Assembly (NCBI GenBank): GCA_023390815.1
Contig: JAEWCC010000017.1
Span: forward strand, 1 to 64,000
From: Bacillota bacterium
Lineage (GTDB): Bacteria; Bacillota; Clostridia; Christensenellales; SZUA-584
Direction of reading: 5' to 3'
DNA: 64,000 bases
The position numbers were made by a program, and so were the translations under genes. A model generated the notes under the pieces. That model saw only the letters and a program-made list of their open reading frames with translations. It made no database searches and was not told where the DNA came from. Numbering within the stretch: position 1 is the first letter of the stretch; the number at the start of each line of letters is the position of its first letter. Shown one piece after another: positions 52,819-63,000 of the stretch.

Positions 52819-55227
52819 ATGAGTCAGGCAAGAGAAATCGTAAGCCGCATGACCAACGAGGAAAAAGCGCTGCTGCTGCTCGGAAAAGACTTCTGGCACC
52901 TCGCCGGGTTCGAGCAGTATGGGCTGCCATCCGTCATGGTTAGCGACGGTCCGCACGGGCTGCGCAAACAGGCGGAAACGAGCGACAACCTGGGTATGGG
53001 ACAAAGCGTGCCTGCCGTATGTTATCCTTCGGCTTGTACCACGGCCTGCTCCTTTGACGAAGGACTGATTCATGAGATGGGGCAGGCGCTGGGCGACGAG
53101 TGCCGCGAGCAGGGCATCGCGGTGCTGCTGGGGCCGGGCGTCAACCACAAGCGAAGCCCGCTCTGTGGCCGAAACTTCGAGTATTTCTCCGAAGACCCGG
53201 TTCTTACGGGTGCGATGGCGACAGCCTATATCAACGGCGTACAGAGCCGCGGCGTGGGAACCAGCCTTAAGCACTTTGCCGCCAACAGTCAGGAGACGGC
53301 GCGCAACATCTACGACAGCACTGTGGACGAGCGCGCGCTGCGCGAGATTTATTTGCGCGCGTTCGAGACTGCCATCCGCAAAGCCCAGCCATGGACGGTG
53401 ATGACGGCGTACAACAAACTGAACGGTGCTTACTGCTCCGAAAACAAGTGGCTCATGGAGGACGTCGCGCGCGGCGAATGGGGATATCAGGGGCTGTTCG
53501 TCACCGACTGGGGCGCGCTCAACGACGTCGTGGAATCGTATAAGAACGGACAGGAGCTTGAAATGCCGGGCGTATCCAAGGGCACAGATAAGATTGTACT
53601 GGATGCGCTAGAAAAGGGACTGATATCGCAGGAGACGCTCAATAAGCACGCGGAGTGCCTTGTAGAGCTCATACTCAAGAGCAAGCAGGGCAGCGGTGAA
53701 GCTGTCAAGGTGGATACAGCCGCCCACCTGCGCCTCGCGCAGCGCATCGCGGAGGAGAGCGCGGTGCTGCTCAAAAATGAAGGGAATATCCTGCCTTACG
53801 CCGGGAAAGGTCGCGCCGCGGTGATCGGCAGCATGGCGAAGCATCCGCGCTATCAGGGCGCGGGCAGCAGCCTCATCAATCCCATTGCGCTCGACAACGC
53901 CCATGACGCATTTGTAGCTGCGGGGGTCGATTTTGACTACGCCGAAGGGTATAAGCCGGAGGGCATAGAACCCAACGAAGCGATGATCCGCGAGGCCGTG
54001 GGCGTTGCAGCGGGCAAGGAGATCGTGTTTGTGTTTGCGGGGCTTCCGGCCAGCTACGAGTCCGAAGGCTTCGACCGTGATACGCTCGATATGCCGCCGT
54101 CGCACAACCGGCTCATCGAAGCGGTTGCGGAGGCAAATCCCAACACGGTAGTCGTGCTGCAGTGCGGCAGCGCGGTGACGATGCCGTGGCTGACCAAGGT
54201 CAAAGTGGTACTGCTCACGTACCTTGGCGGGTGTCAGGGCGGCAAGGCCGCGGTGAACCTGCTGCTCGGCAAGGCCAATCCATCCGGCAAGCTTGCGGAG
54301 ACGTTCCCGCTGCAATTATCGGATACGCCGTGCTATAAGCACTTTGCGAATGACAAGTATGTCGCGCAGTACCGCGAGAGCATATATACGGGCTACCGGT
54401 ACTACGACGCCGCGAAAAAGGATGTGCTGTTCCCGTTCGGATATGGCCTCAGCTATACGATGTTTGAGTACGGCGACCTGACTTTGAGCAGCGAAAGCAT
54501 CCGCGAGGACGATGCGCTGGCGGTGCGATTCACCGTGCGCAACACCGGAAGCGTGGCGGGCAAGGAGACCGTGCAGCTCTACGTCTCGCATCGGGACCCG
54601 GCCATATATAAGGCAGAGAAGGAACTGAAAGCCTTTACGAAGGTCGCGCTCACGCCGGGGGAAGAGAAGGAAGTTTCGCTCACACTCGGACGCGATGCGT
54701 TCAGTTGGTATAACGTAACCGAGCACAAATGGTGCGTGGATAGCGGAGATTACGAGATCATAGTCGGCGCGTCCAGCCGGGATATCCGTCTTAGCGCGAT
54801 GGTGCATGTCGATGCTGCGCCATACGAAGTGCCGGATTACAAGGCTCCCGCGCCGTCCTACTATTCTCTGCCTCACACAGACGGTACGCTCGATATCCCG
54901 GAAGACGAGTATCTCGCGCTTCTCGGCAGGTCAATCGATCCGCCGCGTAAGGGCAAGCCATTTCATCTCAACACGCCCGTGTTCGAGCTACAATCCACGC
55001 TGATCGGGCGTATATTTGTACACTTTGCCAAAAAGACGGCGATTAAATCCATGCAGGCTAACGAGGGCGACGATGTGGAGCGCATGGTGAACGCGCAGGT
55101 GATGGATATGCCCGTCCGTGCGCTCGGTATGACGGGCGACTTTGACAAGCAAGCGATCGACGGCATGGTGGAAATATTCAATGGGCACTGGATACGCGGG
55201 CTGAAAAAGGTACTCAGAAAGCGCTGA
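52819..55227 (+). CDS. GH3 beta-glucosidase with C-terminal extension
   Basis: The 802-residue protein has the GH3 barrel (residues 1-300: MVSDGPHGLR, KHFAANSQE, MTAYNKLNGAYCSEN, GLFVTDWGALND with nucleophile Asp), the alpha/beta sandwich (YESEGFDRDTLDMPPSHN, supplying the acid/base Glu) and a fibronectin-III-like domain (RFTVRNTGSVAGKETVQLYVS). About 130 further residues (from YEVPDYKAP on) form an extension I do not recognise. No signal peptide, so it should act in the cytoplasm on imported oligosaccharides. AAAGGAG precedes the ATG by about 7 bases. A terminator follows. Confidence 0.94.
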   Translation: MSQAREIVSRMTNEEKALLLLGKDFWHLAGFEQYGLPSVMVSDGPHGLRKQAETSDNLGMGQSVPAVCYPSACTTACSFDEGLIHEMGQALGDECREQGIAVLLGPGVNHKRSPLCGRNFEYFSEDPVLTGAMATAYINGVQSRGVGTSLKHFAANSQETARNIYDSTVDERALREIYLRAFETAIRKAQPWTVMTAYNKLNGAYCSENKWLMEDVARGEWGYQGLFVTDWGALNDVVESYKNGQELEMPGVSKGTDKIVLDALEKGLISQETLNKHAECLVELILKSKQGSGEAVKVDTAAHLRLAQRIAEESAVLLKNEGNILPYAGKGRAAVIGSMAKHPRYQGAGSSLINPIALDNAHDAFVAAGVDFDYAEGYKPEGIEPNEAMIREAVGVAAGKEIVFVFAGLPASYESEGFDRDTLDMPPSHNRLIEAVAEANPNTVVVLQCGSAVTMPWLTKVKVVLLTYLGGCQGGKAAVNLLLGKANPSGKLAETFPLQLSDTPCYKHFANDKYVAQYRESIYTGYRYYDAAKKDVLFPFGYGLSYTMFEYGDLTLSSESIREDDALAVRFTVRNTGSVAGKETVQLYVSHRDPAIYKAEKELKAFTKVALTPGEEKEVSLTLGRDAFSWYNVTEHKWCVDSGDYEIIVGASSRDIRLSAMVHVDAAPYEVPDYKAPAPSYYSLPHTDGTLDIPEDEYLALLGRSIDPPRKGKPFHLNTPVFELQSTLIGRIFVHFAKKTAIKSMQANEGDDVERMVNAQVMDMPVRALGMTGDFDKQAIDGMVEIFNGHWIRGLKKVLRKR

Positions 55228-55258
55228 CGATTTTCCTTATACGATATGTCGGTATAAC

Positions 55259-55294
55259 AACGGGGCTGCGGCGCAATCGCTCACAGCCCCGTTT
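55259..55294. terminator. Bidirectional terminator between GH3 and cheX genes
   Basis: AACGGGGCTG (55259-55268) and CAGCCCCGTT (55284-55293) form a perfect 10-bp stem between convergent genes, with short T/A flanks. Confidence 0.75.
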
Positions 55295-55317
55295 CGATCA
55301 CAGTATAACCCCGGCGT

Positions 55318-55776
55318 CTATTCGTACGCGATATTGATTTCAATCGGCACATCGTCGGCAAACAACTGAATGCCCAGCACCTGATGCGAACCCATCTTCA
55401 CCTTCATATCGTCGCCCGACAACACCGTCGGGGTGGAGATGTCAATGTGAATGCCGCTTTCGGAGAAAAAGGTTGCTGCGGTTGCCGTCAGCATGTTGGA
55501 AAGCTCTGACAAAGCACTCTTGGCCATCTCGTCCAGCTCGTCCACCGGCATGCCCATCATCATGTTCGACGCGATGGTCTTCGCGGTATTATAATCCAGG
55601 CAGTAGACGGCGTTTCCCTTGATTCCGCCGACGATACCGACGATCATCACCACGCCGCTAAAATCAATCTGCTGTTCCTTTACGGTCAAATCTCCCTTAC
55701 GCGTGCTGCCAAAACCAAGTTGCGGCATAACGGTATCAAAAGATTGAATAAAAGGATTAACCAATTTTACATCCAT
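55318..55776 (-). CDS. cheX: CheX-like CheY-P phosphatase
   Basis: The 152-residue protein is a CheX-type domain: VGIVGGIKGNAVYCLDYNTAKTIASNMMMGMPVDEL followed by the phosphatase motif S-x3-E-x2-N in SALSELSNMLT. CheX dephosphorylates CheY-P. The gene overlaps the end of the preceding REC-CheX gene by 10 bases, so the phosphatase and the response regulator are made together. No other chemotaxis gene is in the window. Confidence 0.88.
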   Translation of the reverse strand: MDVKLVNPFIQSFDTVMPQLGFGSTRKGDLTVKEQQIDFSGVVMIVGIVGGIKGNAVYCLDYNTAKTIASNMMMGMPVDELDEMAKSALSELSNMLTATAATFFSESGIHIDISTPTVLSGDDMKVKMGSHQVLGIQLFADDVPIEINIAYE

Positions 55777-56630
55777 TTATCGTCACCTCTTTTAAAGCCG
55801 ATGTTGAGCAATACTTCGCCAAACTGCGTTTCCGCCACGGCGGTGGTCGTAATAAAATCCGGCGCGGATATGAGGATCTTGTCCCCGTACAATATCGACG
55901 GCGGCGCGACGCGGAGCCCCAGCGCCTTGTTTTTACGATTCAGTATCGAACAAGCGTTTCCGGAGACGATGTTCGCAAACTCTCCCAGAACGCCCGTGAT
56001 CTCGTCGTTATTCGCTGCTGTTTTTTTCAGCATGGCAGTTGCGATCTGTCCGGCCGTTTCCCGCGACAAGTCGATGAACATCCTGCCCGAGAACTGGCCG
56101 ATGATGCCGACGAGGATCGTCATCCCCTTAGAGCTGTATTCGTCGCTCAATATATATTCGTCCTTATAGGTAATCAGCGTTTTTGTCAGCCTGTTCATCC
56201 CGTCCATCAGGGCTTCTTTAAATACTGTAGAATATTTCTGTTCCAAAAACTGATACAGCTCGTCGGACGCCATAATCCGCTTGATGGCCGTAATCAACTC
56301 CTCGGAATCCACCGGTTTTTGAATATAGGCGCTTACCCCGTTGTCCTTGGCTGTTTGAACGATCTCGTCATCCTTCATGGAGCTGACCACGATGACCCGG
56401 ATGCCGCGGTCAATTTCATGGATCGCGCGGGTACATTCCAGTCCGTCCGTGCCCGGCAATGTCATATCCATGGTGACCAAATTCGGCTTTTTCTCCTGCA
56501 CGACCTTTTTTACTTCCTCAAGAGAACCCGCTTCGCCCACCACTTCAAATCCGTGCTCCTCAAGGATTCCCCTGATGAACGCGATGGAGAAAGATGAATC
56601 GTCTACAACCACTACTCGCATGCCCGCCAT
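55767..56630 (-). CDS. Response regulator fused to a CheX/CheC-like domain
   Basis: The 287-residue protein has an N-terminal receiver domain (VVVVDDSSFSIAFIRGIL, phospho-acceptor Asp in LVTMDMTLPGTDG, then VIVVSSMKDD and the Lys in YIQKPVD) and a C-terminal CheX-like domain (ILVGIIGQFSGRMFIDLSRETAGQIATAM, EITGVLGEFANIVSGNACS, with E-x2-N in GEFANIVSGN). The ATG at 56630 has GGAAGGG 9 bases upstream. A receiver fused to a CheX/CheC-type domain may dephosphorylate itself or other receivers. It is operonic with cheX. Confidence 0.9.
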   Translation of the reverse strand: MAGMRVVVVDDSSFSIAFIRGILEEHGFEVVGEAGSLEEVKKVVQEKKPNLVTMDMTLPGTDGLECTRAIHEIDRGIRVIVVSSMKDDEIVQTAKDNGVSAYIQKPVDSEELITAIKRIMASDELYQFLEQKYSTVFKEALMDGMNRLTKTLITYKDEYILSDEYSSKGMTILVGIIGQFSGRMFIDLSRETAGQIATAMLKKTAANNDEITGVLGEFANIVSGNACSILNRKNKALGLRVAPPSILYGDKILISAPDFITTTAVAETQFGEVLLNIGFKRGDDKWM

Positions 56631-56790
56631 GTTATCAATCCCTTCCTTTTGATAGACATAAAACAACACATATTAATAAACACAAATGATGTCGGGTTAA
56701 CAAAATTTCTATCGAAATTTCCCGTAATTTTTACCGTGACCAGGATAGCCGGCTCTTGCGGCAGCCTGTACGCTTTTTATCCTCGGACTG

Positions 56791-56799
56791 TGATATAAT
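56791..56799 (+). promoter_or_regulatory. Extended -10 promoter of addBA
   Basis: TGATATAAT is a perfect extended -10, 27 bases before the addB ATG. Confidence 0.6.
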
Positions 56800-56826
56800 A
56801 TTTCCAAACGAAAACCGGAGGGGTAT

Positions 56827-59800
56827 ATGGGTGTCACAGTGGTCTGCGGGCGAAGCGGAGGCGGCAAGAGCCGGGTTCTAATGGACCACATCAAATTGCT
56901 GATCGCCGATCCGCTTCAGTCGGTGCTCGTGATCGTGCCGGGGCAGCTTACGTTCGAGACGGAAAAGCGCATCATGAACATCTGCGGCGTGGAGGGCATA
57001 TTCGGGTTGCAGGTGATGAGCATTCAGCGGCTAGCCGCCCGAGTAATCGAGGATACGGGCGCGATGTCTTTCATCACGGGCGCAGAGCGGGCCATGATCG
57101 CCTCGCGCGCGCTGGGGATGATGGACCGTCCTTTCCACGGCGCGGAAAGCCTGCCCGAATTTGAAAGCTGCGCGGCGGAGCTGATCGCGAGGCTGAAGGG
57201 CTATCGCCAGACGCCCGAAGGCCTGCGCGCTGCGTCCCTGCGCGTACGCGATGCTGCCTTGAGGGAAAAGCTGCGCGACAGTGCGCAGCTACTTGAGCAC
57301 TATGACGCTATCTGTGCAGGGCGGGCGGATTTCGCCGATATCTATACTATTGCGGCCCAGAGGGCGAAGGATGCGGTGCTGCTGCGCGGCGTGCACGTCG
57401 TTATCGATGGGCTGGACAGCGCGTCGCCCGCGGTGATGGCATTCCTGTCTCAGGTGGTCGCGCTGGCGTGCGATACCATGGCCGCGTTCCGCGGTGCCTG
57501 CGACGGCGGAGACGACGCGCTGTTCGCCGCGGAACATGCCGATATGCTGCGTTTCATCGAGACGGCGAGGGAGGCCGGACAGCCGGTAACGGAGATACAG
57601 TGCGGTGTGCCGGACCGGCACGAGGCGCAGAGCGCGCTCAAGTTCCTGGAAGCCAATCTGTATAAATACCCCTATACGCGATATGCCGGGGCACCGGAGG
57701 GTATACAGCTCATCGAGGCGCAAAGCCCGGAGGAAGAGACCGATGCGCTGTGCGCCGGAATCCTTTCCGAGGCCGACGCGGGCAGGCGTTTCCGCGATAT
57801 CGCGGTGGCAGGCGGTCGGCTGGATTCGTACCTGCCGCTTATCAAGGTGAAGTTCGGCCTGTGCGGCATTCCTTACTTCGTGGATGAGCGCCGCTCGCTT
57901 GCGGATAACGTCTTCTTCGATTTTTTACACAGCGCACTCAGTGCCGCGGCGGGGGACATGACCGCGGTCGGCCCGGTGCTGCTGAGCATGTTTTCTCCGC
58001 TGACCGCGCAGCAGCGAACCGATATGGACGCCTACTGCCGCAAATACGGTTATCAGGGCTGGCATATGATTTCCGGTTTCCGGCGCGGCGGCGATGCGCA
58101 GCGGTTCGACGCGATGCGCGCCAAAGCGGCGGCGCCGCTGCTGAGGCTGACACAAGCGCTGGCCGCGTGCAATGCGGATCGGGCGGTGCTGGCGGTGCGC
58201 GAGTTCCTCGCCGCCTGCAGCGTGCCCGAGAAGCTGGAGGCGTATTGCGAAGAGCTGGACGCCCCGCAGACGCGGGCAGAGCACGCGTACTTCGTGCAGA
58301 TCTATGAGCGAGCCATGGAGGTGCTTTCGGGCATCGCGCGGGTATTCGGCGATACGCCGTTGACGGCGCAGACGATGTGCAGCCTCGTCAGGACCGGTTT
58401 TGAGGCCGCGAAGATTGCAGTAATCCCGCCCTCGACGGATGCGGTGGCGCTGTTCGATATCTCCACTGGGCGTCTGCCCGATATTGACGTGCTTTTCGCT
58501 ATCGGCGTACAGGACGGCGTGTGGCCTGCGCGCGACGACGGGCCGGGTATCCTTTCCTCTGCGGAGCGTACCGCGCTCGTCGAGGAGGGTGTGAACCTGG
58601 GTGCGTTCGATTTGTCCGCCGAGAAGCTCAAGGTTTATTCCGCCCTCGTCAAGCCCAAGAAGCAGCTCTATATCAGTTACAACACGCAGTCCGCGCCCGC
58701 GGTCATCGTCGACCGCATCAAGCGGCTGTTCCCGGATATCACGGTGCAAAAGAATACGCTGCCCGCGGCCTCGCTCTCCGGCATGCGCGCGGCGCTGCTT
58801 GGCGAGCTGGCCTCGGTGCTGCACGGCAAGCCACCGGAAGGCTGGCTGCCCGGCCTGCTCGCGCAACAGCAAAAGCAGCCGGGTTGGGAAGACGAAGCTC
58901 GGCGTATGCTGCTGCGAGACAACGCGGCGTTGCCGCTTGGCCCGGAGCTTGCAGGGGATCTTTACGGCGCGGGCGGCGTCAGCGCGACGCGTGTCGAAAG
59001 CTTCTGCCGCTGCCCGTTCCGGCATTTTCTCGATTATGGCGTGCGCGCTCAGGCGGAACGCGATTATACGCACGACGCGGTCGATATCGGCACTTTCATG
59101 CACCTTGCGCTCGATCTGTTTGCGCGCGGGCTCAAAGAGGACGCGGTCGATATGGCTGCGCTCGGCGAAGACGAAACGGAAAGGCGTATACGCACCGCTG
59201 CCGCCGAGGCCGCGCAGCAGCACGACTACGGCAAGCTTACGCAGGATGAACGCTTCGCGCGGCAATACGCGTTGGTCACCGGCGAGCTTGTCAGTGCGGC
59301 GCAGCGCATCCGCAAGCATTTCGCGGGCAGCCGCGCAGCCATCTACTTAACCGAGCAGCCCTTCCGGGATTACACCGTGGAGACTGCGCAGGGCGAGGTT
59401 GCGATATCCGGAAAGATCGACCGTATCGATGTGGCCGACGGATACTTCCGGGTTGTCGATTACAAATCATCTGTTACTAAGTTCGTGCTGGACGACGCGG
59501 CGGCGGGCGTTTCGCTGCAGCTGCCGGTGTATATTGAGGCGGCGCGGCGGATACTCAGCGACACGAGTTTGCAGCCTGCGGGCGGCTACTATATGAAGAT
59601 CGGCGACGAGTATCAGGACAGCCCGGAAGCCGTGGACCGCGATGCGCGCATGAAGGGGGTTTCACTTGCGAGCGCGGAGGTACTTAAATCCTTCAGCGCG
59701 GTGATGCCGAGCGGAGATTTTGCCGCCATCGACCAGACGCTGACGAAATCGGGCGGGCTCCATACGAGAAGAGGTATGCAGATGACCACGCGGGAGCTTG

Positions 59801-60039
59801 AAGCGCTGCTGGAAGGCGTGAACGCACGCATCCGCGGCGCCGCCGAAGCGATCTGGGCGGGTGATACGGCAATTTCGCCCGTAACCGGTACGTCGAAGGG
59901 CGACGTATGCGAATATTGCGAGTATTCCGGCGTGTGCCGCAGGAACGAGGATTATGCGGGTAACGAAAAACGCGTACCCGAACCGTTTGCGGGCGCGGCG
60001 TTTGATGGGGAGGCCGAAGATGGGCAGACAATGGAATGA
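56827..60039 (+). CDS. addB: AddB subunit of helicase-nuclease
   Basis: The 1,070-residue protein starts with VTVVCGRSGGGKSRVLMDHI, the AddB P-loop, and VIVPGQLTFETEKRI. In the C-terminal third are SATRVESFCRCPFRHFLDYGVR, the nuclease motif YFRVVDYKSS and CEYCEYSGVCRR, which with the earlier Cys forms the four-Cys [4Fe-4S] cluster. AddAB processes double-strand breaks and recognises Chi. GGAGGGG lies 4 bases before the ATG. The gene overlaps addA by 20 bases. Confidence 0.95.
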   Translation: MGVTVVCGRSGGGKSRVLMDHIKLLIADPLQSVLVIVPGQLTFETEKRIMNICGVEGIFGLQVMSIQRLAARVIEDTGAMSFITGAERAMIASRALGMMDRPFHGAESLPEFESCAAELIARLKGYRQTPEGLRAASLRVRDAALREKLRDSAQLLEHYDAICAGRADFADIYTIAAQRAKDAVLLRGVHVVIDGLDSASPAVMAFLSQVVALACDTMAAFRGACDGGDDALFAAEHADMLRFIETAREAGQPVTEIQCGVPDRHEAQSALKFLEANLYKYPYTRYAGAPEGIQLIEAQSPEEETDALCAGILSEADAGRRFRDIAVAGGRLDSYLPLIKVKFGLCGIPYFVDERRSLADNVFFDFLHSALSAAAGDMTAVGPVLLSMFSPLTAQQRTDMDAYCRKYGYQGWHMISGFRRGGDAQRFDAMRAKAAAPLLRLTQALAACNADRAVLAVREFLAACSVPEKLEAYCEELDAPQTRAEHAYFVQIYERAMEVLSGIARVFGDTPLTAQTMCSLVRTGFEAAKIAVIPPSTDAVALFDISTGRLPDIDVLFAIGVQDGVWPARDDGPGILSSAERTALVEEGVNLGAFDLSAEKLKVYSALVKPKKQLYISYNTQSAPAVIVDRIKRLFPDITVQKNTLPAASLSGMRAALLGELASVLHGKPPEGWLPGLLAQQQKQPGWEDEARRMLLRDNAALPLGPELAGDLYGAGGVSATRVESFCRCPFRHFLDYGVRAQAERDYTHDAVDIGTFMHLALDLFARGLKEDAVDMAALGEDETERRIRTAAAEAAQQHDYGKLTQDERFARQYALVTGELVSAAQRIRKHFAGSRAAIYLTEQPFRDYTVETAQGEVAISGKIDRIDVADGYFRVVDYKSSVTKFVLDDAAAGVSLQLPVYIEAARRILSDTSLQPAGGYYMKIGDEYQDSPEAVDRDARMKGVSLASAEVLKSFSAVMPSGDFAAIDQTLTKSGGLHTRRGMQMTTRELEALLEGVNARIRGAAEAIWAGDTAISPVTGTSKGDVCEYCEYSGVCRRNEDYAGNEKRVPEPFAGAAFDGEAEDGQTME

Positions 60040-63000
60040 ACGGCAGGCGGAAGCGATCGACGCGCGCGGGCACAGCGTCGTGGTTTCGGCGGCGGCGGGC
60101 AGCGGCAAAACCAGCGTACTGACCGAGCGCGTGCTGCGGCTGATCGAGGCGGGCGATGATATCGAGCGCATGCTGATCGTGACGTTCACGAACCTTGCCG
60201 CGGGTGAGATGAAGGAGCGCATCTACCGGCGGCTGCAGGAGGCGGGGCAGGAGTCCGGCGGCGAGCGCCTTGCGGCGCAGGCCGAGAAGTGCGCGTTCGC
60301 GGATATATCCACGATCAATTCCTTTTGCGTGCGGCTGATCCGCAACCACTTCGAGTACGCGGGCGTCTCGCCTACGGCGACTGTCGCGGACGACGCGCAG
60401 GCGGTGATGCTCAAGGCAAATGCGCTGCAAAGCGCCATCGAGCAATATGAAGCCCCCGGTTTCTTTGAGAAATACGCGCCGCGCGGAGAGACGCGCCGCA
60501 TTGAGGAGGTCGTGCTGGCCATCTACGCGCGCGTTATCTGCCAGCGAGACCCCGAAGCGTGGCTCTCCCAGGCCGAAGCCCACTTCGGCGACTTCGGATT
60601 TATCGATGTGTTGTTCGCCGAGTATCAGGCCGCTGCGATGGATGCTGCCGCCGAGGCGGCGCAATTTTTGCAGGCGCGTTCGGACATCTGGCGGGAGCAG
60701 GGGTTTGCAGATGTCGCGGACGAGAGCGAAGCGGCACGTATTGCGCTGCCGCGCGTGGTGCGGAGCATGACAGCAAAGGAGGCATACCTTCCGGTCATCG
60801 CGTCTGTGGGGAGCAAGGGCAATGGTGCGCCGTGGGGAGAGAGCGAAAAGCTCACGCGTTACGCCAACAAGTGCTTTGACCAGCTGCGGGATTATGAGGG
60901 CGATTTTACCGCAAAGGTGGCCGCGGAGCTGGACGCGACGGCCTATGACGCGAAATGCTTTATGGACCTGACGCGCAGCTTCATGCGCGGTTACGCCAGA
61001 GCCAAGCGCGCGCGCAGCCTCATCGATCACGACGATACGATCCATCTCGCGCTGCGCGTGCTGTCGGTGCCCGAGATCGCGCAGCGGTACCGCAGCCAGT
61101 ACGCGCATGTGTTTGTCGACGAGTATCAGGATATCAACGACGCGCAGAACGCGATCATTACGCAGCTCACGCGCGGAAGTAACGACTTCTTCGTGGGCGA
61201 CGTAAAGCAGTGTATTTACATGTTCCGCGAGTCCAACCCGGAGCTGCTCATCGGGCGGTGTCGGGAGCTGAGCGGCAGTGGCCTCGTCGAGATGAACACC
61301 AACTACCGCAGCACGCCCGAGGTGATTCATTTCATCAACGGCGTGATGCGCCATATGATGACGGAGGACGCGGGCGGCGTCGCCTATACGGGCGGCCATA
61401 CGCTGGCAGCGGGCCGCGGCGGTGAGGGACGAGTCGAGATTCTTCTGGCGGGCAGCGGGGACGACAACCTGACGGCCGAGACCCTTAAGATTGGTGCTTA
61501 TATCAAACAGCTCGTTTCGGAAGGTTACCGCTTTGGTGAGATCGCGGTGCTGCGGCCCGAAATAAAAGGCTCTGGACGGCAGATTGCGCGCATCCTGTCC
61601 GGCATGGATATCCCCGTTTCCGGCGGCGTGGGCGGAGAGGACGCCTCCTTCAGCGAGCTGGGCGTATTCATCAACCTGCTGCGCGTGATCGACAGCCCCA
61701 TCAGTGATATCGCTCTGCTCAGTGTGATGCGGTATCCGCACTTCGGCTTTACGGAGCCGGAGTTTGCGCGCATCCGCACGGCGTACAGGCCGGAAGCGGA
61801 GGGCGCGGACAAGAGCTTTTGCGCCGCGCTGCGTGCGTTCGGTGAAAGCTCGCCGCTGGGAGATAAGGTGCGGCGTTTCGCGGAGGAGATTGCGGGTTAT
61901 CGTCGTCTGGCCGCGTGCCTGCCGCTGCCCGATCTGCTGATGCGGCTCCGGCAGGAAACGGAGCTGCGCGAGTACGCGCTGACCTCGCCGGGCGGCAGCG
62001 GAAGCGATGCGGCGATTGCCGCGTTTATCGCCGCGGTCTCGGCGGCGAGGCCCGCAAGGCTGCGCGACGCCGTCACCATGGCGGAGCATATGGCCTCCGG
62101 CAAGGAGGCACAGCTGCAGCCCGAAGCCGACGCGGTGTGTCTCACAACCATCCATAAATCCAAGGGGCTGGAGTTCCGCGCGGTAATCCTTTCCGGCATG
62201 CACAAAAAAATAAACAAAAAGGACGCGGGCGGTGGCGTACTCGTAGGGCGTGCGCTGGGGCTTGCCCTAGATGCAGTGGACGCGGGCAGCCGCGTACGCA
62301 GGCATACGTGGCACCGGCAGGCGGTGGCGCGTGCAATGAAGCGCGAAAAGATCAGTGAGACGGTGCGCCTGCTGTACGTCGGCATGACGCGCGCGATCGA
62401 GCGGCTCGCCATCGTGGGCGCGGGTGACAGGCTCAAAGCGGAATGGACACAGCCTGCGTGCGAGGGGTGGCAGCATAAAGCCGGTACCTATTTCGACCTT
62501 GTCATGTCGGCGGCGGCGATGGCGTACCGCGACGACGGAGAAAATCTGGAGGATATCGTACGTTTTGCGGAGGAAGTCGCCGAGACCGTACAGAAGCAAG
62601 ACGCGGCGCAGCGCCTTGACGCGCTGTTTGCAGATGCACACTGCGCAACGCCTGCAAGGCTGTTTGAGCAGTATCAATACGAGGCGGACCTCGGTGTGCC
62701 ATCCAAGGTGAGTGTTTCCGCCCTTAAACGCATGGAAGAACCGAAGCAGATGCTTCGCCCCGTACACGCGGAGCGCGACGGGGAACTGGATGCGGCGCAG
62801 CGCGGCACACTGATGCACCGCGCGCTGCAGCATATCGGCCTGGAGGACAAAAATGCGGAACAGGTTGCGCAGGCGGTGCGGGCGCTCGCGCAGAGAGGAT
62901 TAATTGAAGAATCGCTGGCAGCGCATGTCGATGCGGAACAGATCGCGGCGTTCCTGCGCAGCGACATTGCGGCGCGCGCGCGGCGCAGCCGCCGCTGTTT

